Source: Ptiloglossa arizonensis (lineage: Eukaryota; Arthropoda; Insecta; Hymenoptera; Colletidae). From it: a stretch of 64,000 nucleotides of DNA. Below the pieces are notes generated by a model, which was given only the letters and a program-made list of their open reading frames with translations, did not search any database and was not told the origin of the DNA. This document shows, piece after piece, positions 1 to 10,572 of this stretch (within the stretch, counting starts at the first letter, position 1; each line of letters starts with the position of its first letter). The DNA is taken from positions 310,001 to 374,000 of the forward strand of contig NW_027478873.1 of assembly GCF_051014685.1 (NCBI RefSeq), read 5' to 3'. Made by a program: the position numbers and the translations under genes.

Positions 1-1807
1 AACTTTGATGGTTTCACAACCATTCCTTAACTTCAAACTCCCATATCTCGAGAACGGATTGACGAACTCGAGAAATTCCTATTGTATTTGAAGGTAGAAA
101 CTCGCCCGATTACAATGGTGTGTGTACTTTTCCCCTAGGCCATTGCACTTATTGGTCTCGAGTATCAGACTTGCGAAAACTTTGATGGTTTCTCAACCAT
201 TCCTTAACTTCAAACTCCCATATCTCGCGAACGGATTGACGAACTCGAGAAATTCCTGTTGCATCTGAAAGCAGAAACTCGCCCGATTACAACGGGATGT
301 GCATTTTTGCCCTAGGCCATAGTAGTTATTGATTTCGAGTATAAGACATGCGAAAATTTTGATGGTGTCTCAACCACTCCTTAAATTCAAACTCCCATAT
401 CTCGCGAACGGATTGACGAACTCGAGAAATTCCTGTTGCATCTGAAAGCAGAAACTCGCCCGATTACAACGGTATTTGTATCTTTCCCCTAGGCCATTGC
501 AGTTATTGCTTTCGAGTATCAGACTTGCGAAAATTTTGATGGTTTCTCAACCGTTCCTCAATTTCAAACTCGCATATCTCGCGAACGGATTGACGAACTC
601 GAGAAATTCCTGTTGCATCTGAAAGCAGAAACTCGCCCGATTACAACGATGTGTTCTTTTCCCCTAGGCCATTGTAGTTATTGCTTTGGAGTATCAGACA
701 TGCGAAAACTTTGATGGTTTCTCAACCATTCCTTAACTTCAAACTCCCATATCTCGCGAACGGACTGACGAACTCGAGAAATTCCTGTTGCATCTGAAAG
801 CAGAAACTCGCCCGATTACAACGGTATTTGTATTTTTCCCCTAGGCCATTGCAGTTATTGGTTTCGAGTATCAGACTTGCGAAAACTTTGATGGTATCTC
901 AACCATTCCTTAACTTCAAATTCCCATATCTCGCGAACGGATTGACGAACTCGAGGATTTCCTGTTGCATCTGAAAGCAGAAACTCGCCCGATTACAACG
1001 GTATGTGTATTTTTGCCCTGGACCATAGTAGTTATTTGTTTCAAGTATCAGATTCCGAAAATTTTGATGGTTTCTCAACCATTCCTTAACTTCAAACTCC
1101 CATATCTCCCGAACGGATTGACGAACTCGAGAAATTCCTGTTGCATCTGAAAGCAGAAACTCGCCCGAATACAACGGTTTGTGCATTTTTGCCCTAGGCC
1201 ATAGTAGTTATTGGTTTCGAGTATCAGATTCCGAAAATTTTGATGGTTTCTCAACCATTCCTCAATTTCAAACTCGCATATCTCGCGAACGGATTGACGA
1301 ACTCGAGATATTACTGTTGCATCTGAAAGTAGAAACTCGCCCGATTACAATGGTGTGTGTACTTTTCCCTTAGACCATTCCAGTTATTGGTTTCGTGTAT
1401 CAGACTTGCGAAATTTTTGATTGTTTCTCAACCATTCCTTAACTTCAATCTCCCATATCTCGCGAACGGATTGACGAACTCGAGAAATTCCTATTGCATC
1501 TGAAGGCAGAAACTCGCCCGATTACAATGGTGTGTGTACTTTTCCCCTAGGCCATTGCAGTTATTGGTTTCGAGCATCAGACTTGCGAAAACTTTGATGG
1601 TTTCTCAACCATTCCTTAACTTCAAACTCCCGTATCTCGCGAACGGATTGACGAACTCGAAAAATTCCTGTTGCATCTGAAAGTAGAAACTTGCCCGATT
1701 ACAATGGTGTTTGTACTTTTCCCCTAGGCCATTCCAGTTAATGGTTTCGAGTATCAGACTTGCGAAAATTTTGATGGTTTCTCAACCATTCCATAACTTC
1801 AAACTCT
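1..1807 (+). repeat. Satellite monomers upstream of LTR copy 1
   Basis: About ten monomers. The first ~170 bp closely match the sequence starting near 21096 (same GGTTTCACAACC and TCTCGAGAACGG variants). From about 850 on the sequence is the left part of a block repeated at 22475, at a constant offset of 21,625 bp, running through the LTR. No gene or other element is visible. Confidence 0.8.
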
Positions 1808-1838
1808 TGTGGCGGCACTACCCACGCTTGCCACCAGA

Positions 1839-1864
1839 GGGAAACTCACCACCAACCGTTTCCC
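1839..1864 (+). other. Inverted repeat in presumed U3 of LTR copy 1
   Basis: GGGAAAC (1839-1845) and GTTTCCC (1858-1864) are perfect 7-bp complements separated by 12 bases. It lies about 30 bp upstream of the TATA box and is conserved in all five LTR copies. It could be a factor-binding dyad; the function is unknown. Confidence 0.5.
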
Positions 1865-1891
1865 GCAAGTTCCCGTACCTGCTGCGATCGC

Positions 1892-1899
1892 TATATATA
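1892..1899 (+). promoter_or_regulatory. TATA box of LTR copy 1
   Basis: TATATATA directly after the palindrome GCGATCGC. A start site 25-32 bp downstream would fall near 1917-1931, just at the 5' strand of ribozyme stem III. This is the normal place of a TATA box at the U3/R border of an LTR. Transcription itself cannot be seen from sequence. Confidence 0.55.
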
Positions 1900-1928
1900 C
1901 GACCTCTTACCGATCTTCCAATGTCCCG

Positions 1929-1995
1929 GCGTATAAGGCAGGGCCTGCTAGGATGCCTTACTGACGAGTCCACTAACAGGCCCGGAATGAAACGC
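1929..1995 (+). ncRNA. Type III hammerhead ribozyme, copy 1 (stem II weakened)
   Basis: All parts of the hammerhead core are present in the order of a type III ribozyme. Stem III 5' strand GCGU 1929-1932; cleavage triplet GUA with cut after A1933; stem I UAAGGCA 1934-1940 pairs perfectly with UGCCUUA 1954-1960 (7 bp); conserved CUGACGA 1961-1967; stem II 5' strand GUCC 1968-1971; conserved GAAA 1989-1992, whose last A starts the stem III 3' strand ACGC (1992-1995). In this copy the stem II 3' strand is GAAU (1985-1988) instead of GGAU, giving a C1970 x A1986 mismatch on top of a G-U closing pair, so cleavage is probably weak. Loops I (1941-1953) and II (1972-1984) are 13 nt each and are complementary over 10 of 11 positions. 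Confidence 0.85.
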
Positions 1996-2058
1996 TTATC
2001 CCCACTCCTTTTCCTATTTCCGTTCTCTCCTACCTTAAACATCTTATTAGAGCTGCCA

Positions 2059-5000
2059 AACTCCCATATCACGCGAACGGATTGACGAACTCGAGAAATT
2101 CCTGTTGCATCTGAAAGCAGAAACTCGCCCGATTACAACGGGATGTGCATTTTTGCCCTAGGCCATAGTAGTTATTGGTTTCGAGTATAAGACATGCGAA
2201 AATTTTGATGGTTTCTCAACCATTCCTTAACTTCAAACTCCCATATCTCGCGAACGGATTGACGAACTCGAAAAATTCCTGTTGCATCTGAAAGTAGAAA
2301 CTTGCCCGATTGCAATGGTGTGTGTACTTTTCCCCTAGGCCATTCCAGTTAATGGTTTCGAGTATCAGACTTGCGAAAACTTTGATGGTTTCTCAACCAT
2401 TCCTTAACTTCAAACTCCCATATCTCGCGAACGGATTGACGAACTCGAGAAATTCCTGTTGCATCTGAAAGTAGAAACTCGCCCGATTACAATGGTGTGT
2501 GTACTTTTCCCTTAGGCCATTCCAGTTATTGGTTTCGTGTATCAGACTTGCGAAATTTTTGATTGCTTCTCAACCATTCCTTAACTTCAAACTCCCATAT
2601 CCCGCGAACGGATTGACGAACTCGAGAAATTCCTATTGCATCTGAAGGCAGAAACTCGCCCGATTACAACGGTTTGTGCATTTTTGCCCTAGGCCATAGT
2701 AGTTATTGGTTTCGTGTATCAGACTTGCGAAATTTTTGATTGCTTCTCAACCATTCCTTAACTTCAAACTCCCATATATCGCGAACGGATTGACGAACTC
2801 GAGATATTCCTATTGCATCTGAAGGCAGAAACTCGCCCGATTACAATGGTGTGTGTACTTTTCCCCTAGGCCATTGCAGTTATTGGTTTCGAGTATCAGA
2901 CTTTCGAAAACTTTGATGGTTTCTCAACCATTCCTTAACTTCAAACTCCCATATCTCGCGAACGGATTGACGAACTCGAAAAATTCCTGTTGCATCTGAA
3001 AGTAGAAACTTGCCCGATTGCAATGGTGTGTGTACTTTTCCCCTAGGCCATTCCAGTTAATGGTTTCGAGTATCAGACTTGCGAAAATTTTGATGGTTTC
3101 TCAACCATTCCATAACTTCAAACTCCCATATCACGCGAGCGGATTGACGAACTCGAGAAATTCCTGTTGCATCTGAAAGTAGAAACTTGCCCGATTGCAA
3201 TGGTGTGTGTACTTTTCCCCTAGGCCATTCCAGTTAATGGTTTCGAGTATCAGACTTGCGAAAACTTTGATGGTTTCTCAACCATTCCTCAATTTCAAAC
3301 TCGCATATCTCGCGAACGGATTGACGAACTCGAGAAATTCCTCTTGCATCTGAAAGCAGAAACTCGCCCGATTACAACGGTACTTGTATTTTTCCCCTAG
3401 GCCATTGCAGTTATTGCTTTCGAGTATCAGACTTGCGAAAACTTTGATGGTTTCTCAACCATTCCTTAACTTCAAACTCCCATATCTCGCGAACGGATTG
3501 ACGAACTCGAGAAATTCCTGTTGCATCTGAAAGCAGAAACTCGCCCGATTACAACGGTTTGTGCATTTTTGCCCTAGGCCATAGTAGTTATTGGTTTCAA
3601 GTATCAGACTTGCGTAAATTTTGATGGTTTCTTAACCATTCCATAACTTCAAACTCCCATATATGCGAACGGATTGACGAACTCGAGACATTCCTGTTGC
3701 ATCTGAAAGCAGAAACTCGCCCGATTACAACGGGATGTGCATTTTTGCCCTAGGCCATAGTAGTTATTGATTTCGAGTATAAGACATGCGAAAATTTTAA
3801 TGGTGTCTCAACCACTCCTTAATTTCAAACTCCCATATCTCGCGAACGGATTGACGAACTCGAGAAATTCCTGTTGCATCTGAAAGCAGAAACTCGCCCG
3901 ATTACAACGGTATTTGTATTTTTCCCCTAGGCCATTGCAGTTATTGCTTTCGAGTATCAGACTTGCGAAAATTTTGATGGTTTCTCAACCGTTCCTCAAT
4001 TTCAAACGCGCATATCTCGCGAACGGATTGACGAACACGAGAAATTCCTGTTGCATCTGAAAGCAGAAACTCGCCCGATTACAACGATGTGTTCTTTTCC
4101 CCTAGGCCATTGCAGTTATTGGTTTCGAGTATCAGACTTGCGAAAACTTTGATGGTTTCTCAACCATTCCTCAATTTCAAACTCCCATATCTCGCGAACG
4201 GATTGACGAACTCGAGAAATTCCTGTTGCATCTGAAAGCAGAAACTCGCCCGATTACAACGGTTTGTGCATTTTTGCCCTAGGCCATAGTAGTTATTGGT
4301 TTCAAGTATCAGATTCCGAAAATTTTGATGGTTTCCCAACCATTCCTCAATTTCAAACTCGCATATCTCGCGAACGGATTGACGAACTCGAGAAATTCCT
4401 GTTGCATCTGAAAGCAGAAACTCGCCCGATTACAACGGTGTGTGTACTTTTCCCCTAGGCCATTGCAGTTATTGGTTTCGAGTATTAGACTTGCGAAAAC
4501 TTTGGTGGTTTCTCAACCATTCCTCAATTTCAAACTCGCATATCTCGCGAACGGATTGACGAACTCGAGAAATTCCTGTTGCATCTGAAAGCAGAAACTC
4601 GCCCGATTACAACGGTATTTGTATTTTTCCCCTAGGCCATTGTAGTTATTGCTTTGGAGTATCAGACATGCGAAAACTTTGATGGTTTCTCAACCATTCC
4701 TTAACTTCAAACTCCCATATCTCGCGAACGGATTGACGAACTCGAGAAATTCCTGTTGCATCTGAAAGCAGAAACTCGCCCGATTACAACGGTATTTGTA
4801 TTTTTCCCCTAGGCCATTGTAGTTATTGCTTTGGAGTATCAGACATGCGAAAACTTTGATGGTTTCTCAACCATTCTTTAACTTCAAACTCCCATATCTC
4901 GCGAACGGATTGACGAACTCGAGAAATTCCTATTGTATTTGAAGGTAGAAACTCGCCCGATTACAATGGTGTGTGTACTTTTCCCCTAGGCCATTGCAGT

Positions 5001-7620
5001 TATTGGTCTCGAGTATCAGACTTGCGAAAACTTTGATGGTTTCACAACCATTCCTTAGCTTCAAACTCCCATATCTCGAGAACGGATTGACGAACTCGAG
5101 AAATTCCTGTTGCATCTGAAAGCAGAAACTCGCCCGATTACAACGGGATGTGCATTTTTGCCCTAGGCTATAGTAGTTATTGATTTCGAGTATAAGACAT
5201 GCGAAAATTTTGATGGTGTCTCAACCACTCCTTAAATTCAAACTCCCATATCTCGCGAACGGATTGACGAACTCGAGAAATTCCTGTTGCATCTGAAAGC
5301 AGAAACTCGCCCGATTACAACGGTATTTGTATCTTTCCCCTAGGCCATTGCAGTTATTGCTTTCGAGTATCAGACTTGCGAAAATTTTGATGGTTTCTCA
5401 ACCGTTCCTCAATTTCAAACTCGCATATCTCGCGAACGGATTGACGAACTCGAGAAATTCCTGTTGCATCTGAAAGCAGAAACTCGCCCGATTACAACGG
5501 TATTTGTCTTTTTCCCCTAGGCCATTGTAGTTATTGCTTTGGAGTATCAGACATGCGAAAACGTTGATGGTTTCTCAACCATTCCTTAACTTCAAACTCC
5601 CATATCTCGCGAACGGATTGACGAACTCGAGAAATTCCTGTTGCATCTGAAAGCAGAAACTCGCCCGATTACAACGGTATTTGTATTTTTCCCCTAGGCC
5701 ATTGTAGTTATTGCTTTGGAGTATCAGACATGCGAAAACTTTGATGGTTTCTCAACCATTCCTTAACTTCAAACTCCCATATCTCGCCAACGGATTGACG
5801 AAATCGAGAAATTCCTGTTGCATCTGAAAGTAGAAACTAGCCCGATTACAGTGGTGTGTGTACTTTTCCCTTAGGCCATTCCAGTTATTGGTTTCGTGTA
5901 TCAGACTTGCGAAATTTTTGATGGTTTCTCAACCATTCCTTAACTTCAAACTCCCATATCTCGCGAACGGATTGACGAACTCGAGAAATTCCTGTTGCAT
6001 CAGAAAGCAGAAACTCGCCCGATTACAACGGTATTTGTATTTTTCCCCTAGGCCATTGTAGTTATTGCTTTGGAGTATCAGACATGCGAAAACTTTGATG
6101 GTTTCTCAACCATTCCTTAACTTCAAACTCCCATATCTCGCGAACGGATTGACGAACTCGAGAAATTCCTATTGTATTTGAAGGTAGAAACTCGCCCGAT
6201 TACAATGGTGTGTGTACTTTTCCCCTAGGCCATTGCAGTTATTGGTCTCGAGTATCAGACTTGCGAAAACTTTGATGGTTTCACAACCATTCCTTAACTT
6301 CAAACTCCCATATCTCGAGAACGGATTGACGAACTCGAGAAATTCCTATTGTATTTGAAGGTAGAAACTCGCCCGATTACAATGGTGTGTGTACTTTTCC
6401 CCTAGGCCATAGTAGTTATTGATTTCGAGTATAAGACATGCGAAAATTTTGATGGTGTCTCAACCACTCCTTAAATTCAAACTCCCATATCTCGCGAACG
6501 GATTGACGAACTCGAGAAATTCCTGTTGCATCTGAAAGCAGAAACTCGCCCGATTACAACGATGTGTTCTTTTCCCCTAGGCCATTGCAGTTATTGGTTT
6601 CGAGTATCAGACTTGCGAAAACTTTGATGGTTTCTCAACCATTCCTCAATTTCAAACTCGCATATCTCGCGAACGGATTGACGAACTCGAGAAATTCCTG
6701 TTGCATCTGAAAGCAGAAACTCGCCCGATTACAACGATGTGTTCTTTTCCCCTAGGCCATTGCAGTTATTGGTTTCGAGTATCAGACTTGCGAAAACTTT
6801 GATGGTTTCTCAACCATTCCTCAATTTCAAACTCGCATATCTCGCGAACGGATTGACGAACTCGAGAAATTCCTGTTGCATCTGAAAGCAGAAACTCGCC
6901 CGATTACAACGGTATTTGTATTTTTCCCCAAGGCCATTGCAGTTATTGCTTTCGAGTATCAGACTTGCGAAAACTTTGATGGTTTCTCAACCATTCCTTA
7001 ACTTCAAACTCCCATATCTCGCGAACGGATTGACGAACTCGAGAAATTCCTGTTGCATCTGAAAGCAGAAACTCGCCCGATTACAATGGTGTGTGTACTT
7101 TTCCCTTAGGCCATTCCAGTTATTGGTTTCGTGTTTCAGGCTTGCGAAATTTTTGATTGTTCCTCAACCATTCCTTAACTTCAAACTCCCATATCTCGCG
7201 AACGCATTGACGAACTCGAGAAATTCCTATTGCATCTGAAGGCAGAAACTCGCCCGATTACAATGGTGTGTGTTCTTTTCCCTTAGGCCATTGCAGTTAT
7301 TGGTTTCGAGTATCAGACTTGCGAAAACTTTGATGGTATCTCAACCATTCCTTAACTTCAAACTCCCATATCTCGAGAACGGATTGACGAACTCGAGGAA
7401 TTCCTGTTGCATCTGAAAGCAGAAACTCGCCCGATTACAACGGTATGTGTATTTTTGCCCTGGACCATAGTAGTTATTTGTTTCAAGTATCAGATTCCGA
7501 AAATTTTGATGGTTTCTCAACCATTCCTTAACTTCAAACTCCCATATCTCCCGAACGGATTGACGAACTCGAGAAATTCATGTTGCATCTGAAAGCAGAA
7601 ACTCGCCCGAATACAACGGT
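2059..7620 (+). repeat. Region A satellite between LTR copy 1 and the 6-mer duplication
   Basis: About 31 monomers and no other element. The first part (to about 3590) continues the LTR-containing HOR block, with GATTGCTTCTCAACC and CTCGAAAAATTCC variants. From about 3.7 kb the order GGGATGTGC, GGTATTTG, CGATGTGTTC, GGTTTGTGC, GGTGTGTGT begins, which is the module amplified through the rest of region A. A CCCATATATGCGAAC variant (CTC replaced by AT) appears at about 3658. Confidence 0.75.
2960..3136 (+). repeat. Representative satellite monomer (177 bp)
   Basis: One typical unit, given as a reference. In order it holds GAACGGATTGACGAACTCG, AAAAATTCCTGTTGCATC, TGAAAGTAGAAACTTGCCCG, a variable GT-rich spacer, CTTTTCCCCTAGGCCATTCC, a GGTTTCGAGTATCAGAC box, GCGAAAATTTTGATGGTTTC, TCAACCATTCC, and CTTCAAACTCCCATATCACG. 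Variation between monomers is concentrated in the spacer after CCCGATTACAA (GGTATTTGTAT, GGTGTGTGTAC, GGTTTGTGCAT, GGGATGTGCAT, CGATGTGTTC) and in the half after the CCTAGG site (CATTGCAG, CATTGTAG, CATTCCAG, CATAGTAG). These spacer types are the best markers for reading the HOR order. Confidence 0.9.
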
Positions 7621-8502
7621 TTGTGCATTTTTGCCCTAGGCCATAGTAGTTATTGGTTTCGTGTATCAGACTTGCGAAATTTTTGATTGTTTCTCAACCA
7701 TTCCTTAACTTCAATCTCCCATATCTCGCGAACGGATTGACGAACTCGAGAAATTCCTGTTGCATCTGAAAGTAGAAACTTGCCCGATTGCAATGGTGTG
7801 TGTACTTTTCCCCTAGGCCATTCCAGTTAATGGTTTCGAGTATCAGACTTGCGAAAACTTTGATGGTTTCTCAACCATTCCTCAATTTCAAACTCGCATA
7901 TCTCGAGAACGGATTGACGAACTCGAGAAATTCCTGTTGCATCTGAAAGCAGAAACTCGCCCGATTACAACGGTGTGTGCATTTTTGCCCTAGGCCATAG
8001 TAGTTATTGGTTTCAAGTATCAGACTTGCGTAAATTTTGATGGTTTCTCAACCATTCCATAACTTCAAACTCCCATATATGCGAACGGATTGACGAACTC
8101 GAGACATTCCTGTTGCATCTGAAAGCAGAAACTCTCCCGATTACAACGGGATGTGCATTTTTGCCCTAGGCCATAGTAGTTATTGATTTCGAGTATAAGA
8201 CATGCGAAAATTTTAATGGTGTCTCAACCACTCCTTAATTTCAAACTCCCATATCTCGCGAACGGATTGACGAACTCGAGAAATTCCTGATGCATCTGAA
8301 AGCAGAAACTCGCCCGATTACAACGGTATTTGTATTTTTCCCCTAGGCCATTGCAGTTATTGCTTTCGAGTATCAGACTTGCGAAAATTTTGATGGTTTC
8401 TCAACCGTTCCTCAATTTCAAACTCGCATATCTCGCGAACGGATTGACGAACTCGAGAAATTCCTGTTGCATCTGAAAGCAGAAACTCGCCCGATTACAA
8501 CG
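7621..8502 (+). repeat. 6-mer HOR duplication, unit 1
   Basis: The sequence starting TTGTGCATTT at 7621 repeats from 8681 with an offset of 1,060 bp, six monomers. Both contain the GTGTATCAG monomer, the CTTGCCCGATTGC monomer, the ATATATGCGAAC variant, CTCTCCCGATTAC and CCTGATGCATC in the same order. Homology ends near 8502, where this copy has GGTGTGTGTAC and the other has CGATGTGTTC. Confidence 0.8.
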
Positions 8503-10572
8503 GTGTGTGTACTTTTGCCCTAGGCCATAGTAGTTATTGGTTTCTAGTATCAGACTTGCGAAAATTTTGATGGTTTCTCAAACATTCCATAACTTCAAAC
8601 TCCCATATATGCGAACGGATTGATGAACTCGAGAAATTCCTGTTGCATCTGAAAGCAGAAACTCGCCCGATTATAACGGTTTGTGCATTTTTGCCCTAGG
8701 CCATAGTAGTTATTGGTTTCGTGTATCAGACTTGCGAAATTTTTGATTGTTTCTCAACCATTCCTTAACTTCAATCTCCCATATCTCGCGAACGGATTGA
8801 CGAACTCGAGAAATTCCTGTTGCATCTGAAAGTAGAAACTTGCCCGATTGCAATGGTGTGTGTACTTTTCCCCTAGGCCATTCCAGTTAATGGTTTCGAG
8901 TATCAGACTTGCGAAAACTTTGATGGTTTCTCAACCATTCCTCAATTTCAAACTCGCATATCTCGCGAACGGATTGACGAACTCGAGAAATTCCTGTTGC
9001 ATCTGAAAGCAGAAACTCGCCCGATTACAACGGTTTGTGCATTTTTGCCCTAGGCCATAGTAGTTATTGGTTTCAAGTATCAGACTTGCGTAAATTTTGA
9101 TGGTTTCTCAACCATTCCATAACTTCAAACTCCCATATATGCGAACGGATTGACGAACTCGAGACATTCCTGTTGCATCTGAAAGCAGAAACTCTCCCGA
9201 TTACAACGGGATGTGCATTTTTGCCCTAGGCCATAGTAGTTATTGATTTCGAGTATAAGACATGCGAAAATTTTAATGGTGTCTCAACCACTCCTTAATT
9301 TCAAACTCCCATATCTCGCGAACGGATTGACGAACTCGAGAAATTCCTGATGCATCTGAAAGCAGAAACTCGCCCGATTACAACGGTATTTGTATTTTTC
9401 CCCTAGGCCATTGCAGTTATTGCTTTCGAGTATCAGACTTGCGAAAATTTTGATGGTTTCTCAACCGTTCCTCAATTTCAAACTCGCATATCTCGCGAAC
9501 GGATTGACGAACTCGAGAAATTCCTGTTGCATCTGAAAGCAGAAACTCGCCCGATTACAACGATGTGTTCTTTTCCCCTAGGCCATTGCAGTTATTGGTT
9601 TCGAGTATCAGACTTGCGAAAACTTTGATGGTTTCTCAACCATTCCTCAATTTCAAACTCGCATATCTCGCGAACGGATTGACGAACTCGAGAAATTCCT
9701 GTTGCATCTAAAAGCAGAAACTCGCCCGATTACAACGATGTGTTCTTTTCCCCTAGGCCATTGCAGTTATTGGTTTCGAGTATCAGACTTGCGAAAACTT
9801 TGATGGTTTCTCAACCATTCCTCAATTTCAAACTCGCATATCTCGCGAACGGATTGACGAACTCGAGAAATTCCTGTTGCATCTGAAAGCAGAAACTCGC
9901 CCGATTACAACGGTATTTGTATTTTTCCCCTAGGCCATTGCAGTTATTGCTTTCGAGTATCAGACTTGCGAAAACTTTGATGGTTTCTCAACCATTCCTT
10001 AACTTCAAACTCCCATATCTCGCGGACGGATTGACGAACTCGAGAAATTCCTGTTGCATCTGAAAGCAGAAACTCGCCCGATTACAAAGGTTTGTGCATT
10101 TTTGCCCTAGGCCATAGTAGTTATTGGTTTCAAGTATCAGATTCCGAAAATTTTGATGGTTTCCCAACCATTCCTCAATTTCAAACTCGCATATCTCGCG
10201 AACGGATTGACGAACTCGAGAAATTCCTGTTGCATCTGAAAGCAGAAACTCGCCCGATTACAACGGTGTGTGTACTTTTCCCCTAGGCCATTGCAGTTAT
10301 TGGTTTCGAGTATCAGACTTGCGAAAACTTTGATGGTTTCTCAACCATTCCTCAATTTCAAACTCGCATATCTCGCGAACGGATTGACGAACTCGAGAAA
10401 TTCCTGTTGCATCTGAAAGCAGAAACTCGCCCGATTACAACGGTATTTGTATTTTTCCCCTAGGCCATTGTAGTTATTGCTTTGGAGTATCAGACATGCG
10501 AAAACTTTGATGGTTTCTCAACCATTCCTTAACTTCAAACTCCCATATCTCGCGAACGGATTGACGAACTCG
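8430..10572 (+). repeat. 12-mer block, copy 1
   Basis: A block of about 2.1 kb repeated at about 13370-15512 with an offset near 4,940 bp. Shared rare variants include TTTCTAGTATCAG with CTCAAACATTCC, CCTGATGCATC and TGCATCTAAAAGC. Differences are few, for example GCGGACGG at 10023 against GCGAACGG, and CCCGATTATAACGG against CCCGTTTATAACGG. Ends are approximate. Confidence 0.75.
8681..9562 (+). repeat. 6-mer HOR duplication, unit 2
   Basis: Second copy of the block starting at 7621 (offset 1,060 bp). The shared private variants CCTGATGCATC and CTCTCCCGATTAC show recent copying. The same block occurs a third time near 13621-14502 as part of the longer duplication of 8.4-10.6 kb. Confidence 0.8.

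Larger units (their letters stand above)
1808..2058 (+). mobile_element. Solo LTR with hammerhead ribozyme (retrozyme-like), copy 1
   Basis: A 251-bp non-satellite segment cuts a monomer between CTTCAAACTC and CCATATCACG. It begins TGTGGCGGC and ends GCTGCCA (GCCGCCA in the other copies), so it has the TG...CA ends of an LTR and a near-perfect inverted terminus. The satellite target is duplicated: AACTCT at 1802-1807 (one change) and AACTCC at 2059-2064. Inside, in order, are an inverted repeat (GGGAAAC 1839-1845, GTTTCCC 1858-1864), GCGATCGC at 1884-1891, a TATA box at 1892-1899 and a type III hammerhead at 1929-1995. There is no primer-binding site, polypurine tract or second LTR, so this is a solo LTR. 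Plant retrozymes carry type III hammerheads in LTRs of about 350 nt; this one is shorter. The alternative, a small DNA transposon with an 8-bp duplication (CAAACTCC), is less likely but not excluded. Confidence 0.75.
850..3590 (+). repeat. LTR-containing HOR block, copy 1
   Basis: A stretch of about 2.7 kb that recurs at roughly 22475-25215 with an offset of 21,625 bp. Both copies contain the distinctive monomer with GCCCTGGACCATAG and TTTGTTTCAAG, the CCCGAATACAACGG monomer, and the ribozyme LTR at the identical position. A short interior stretch near 2.27-2.69 kb differs in monomer order, so the block was partly rearranged after duplication. Ends are approximate. Confidence 0.75.

Noticed and set aside
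1800..2066. The 251-bp insertion as a MITE with 8-bp target duplication CAAACTCC
   Set aside because: The terminal inverted repeat would not begin at the element ends with that duplication. TG...CA ends with AACTCC flanks, a TATA box and a type III hammerhead fit a retrozyme-like LTR better. Kept as the main alternative.
1711..2085. A 124-residue open frame on the + strand at each LTR copy (also 23336, 31900, 32865, 33652), and an 84-110 residue frame on the - strand over the same place
   Set aside because: The frame begins in satellite, crosses the LTR and ends in satellite. It is open in all copies because the copies are recent duplicates. No known domain, no codon pattern, and the ribozyme explains the conserved part.
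2990..3015. CTGAAAG...GAAAC in every monomer resembling a hammerhead core
   Set aside because: The conserved CUGANGA is not present (CTGAAAG lacks the required G8/A9), the gap is too short for stem II, and no matching stem I or cleavage triplet is found.
3062..3078. GGTTTCGAGTATC resembling a tRNA B box (GGTTCGANTCC), suggesting a tRNA-derived SINE origin of the monomer
   Set aside because: It has an extra T, the 3' part does not fit, and no A box lies at the right distance upstream. No cloverleaf can be formed.
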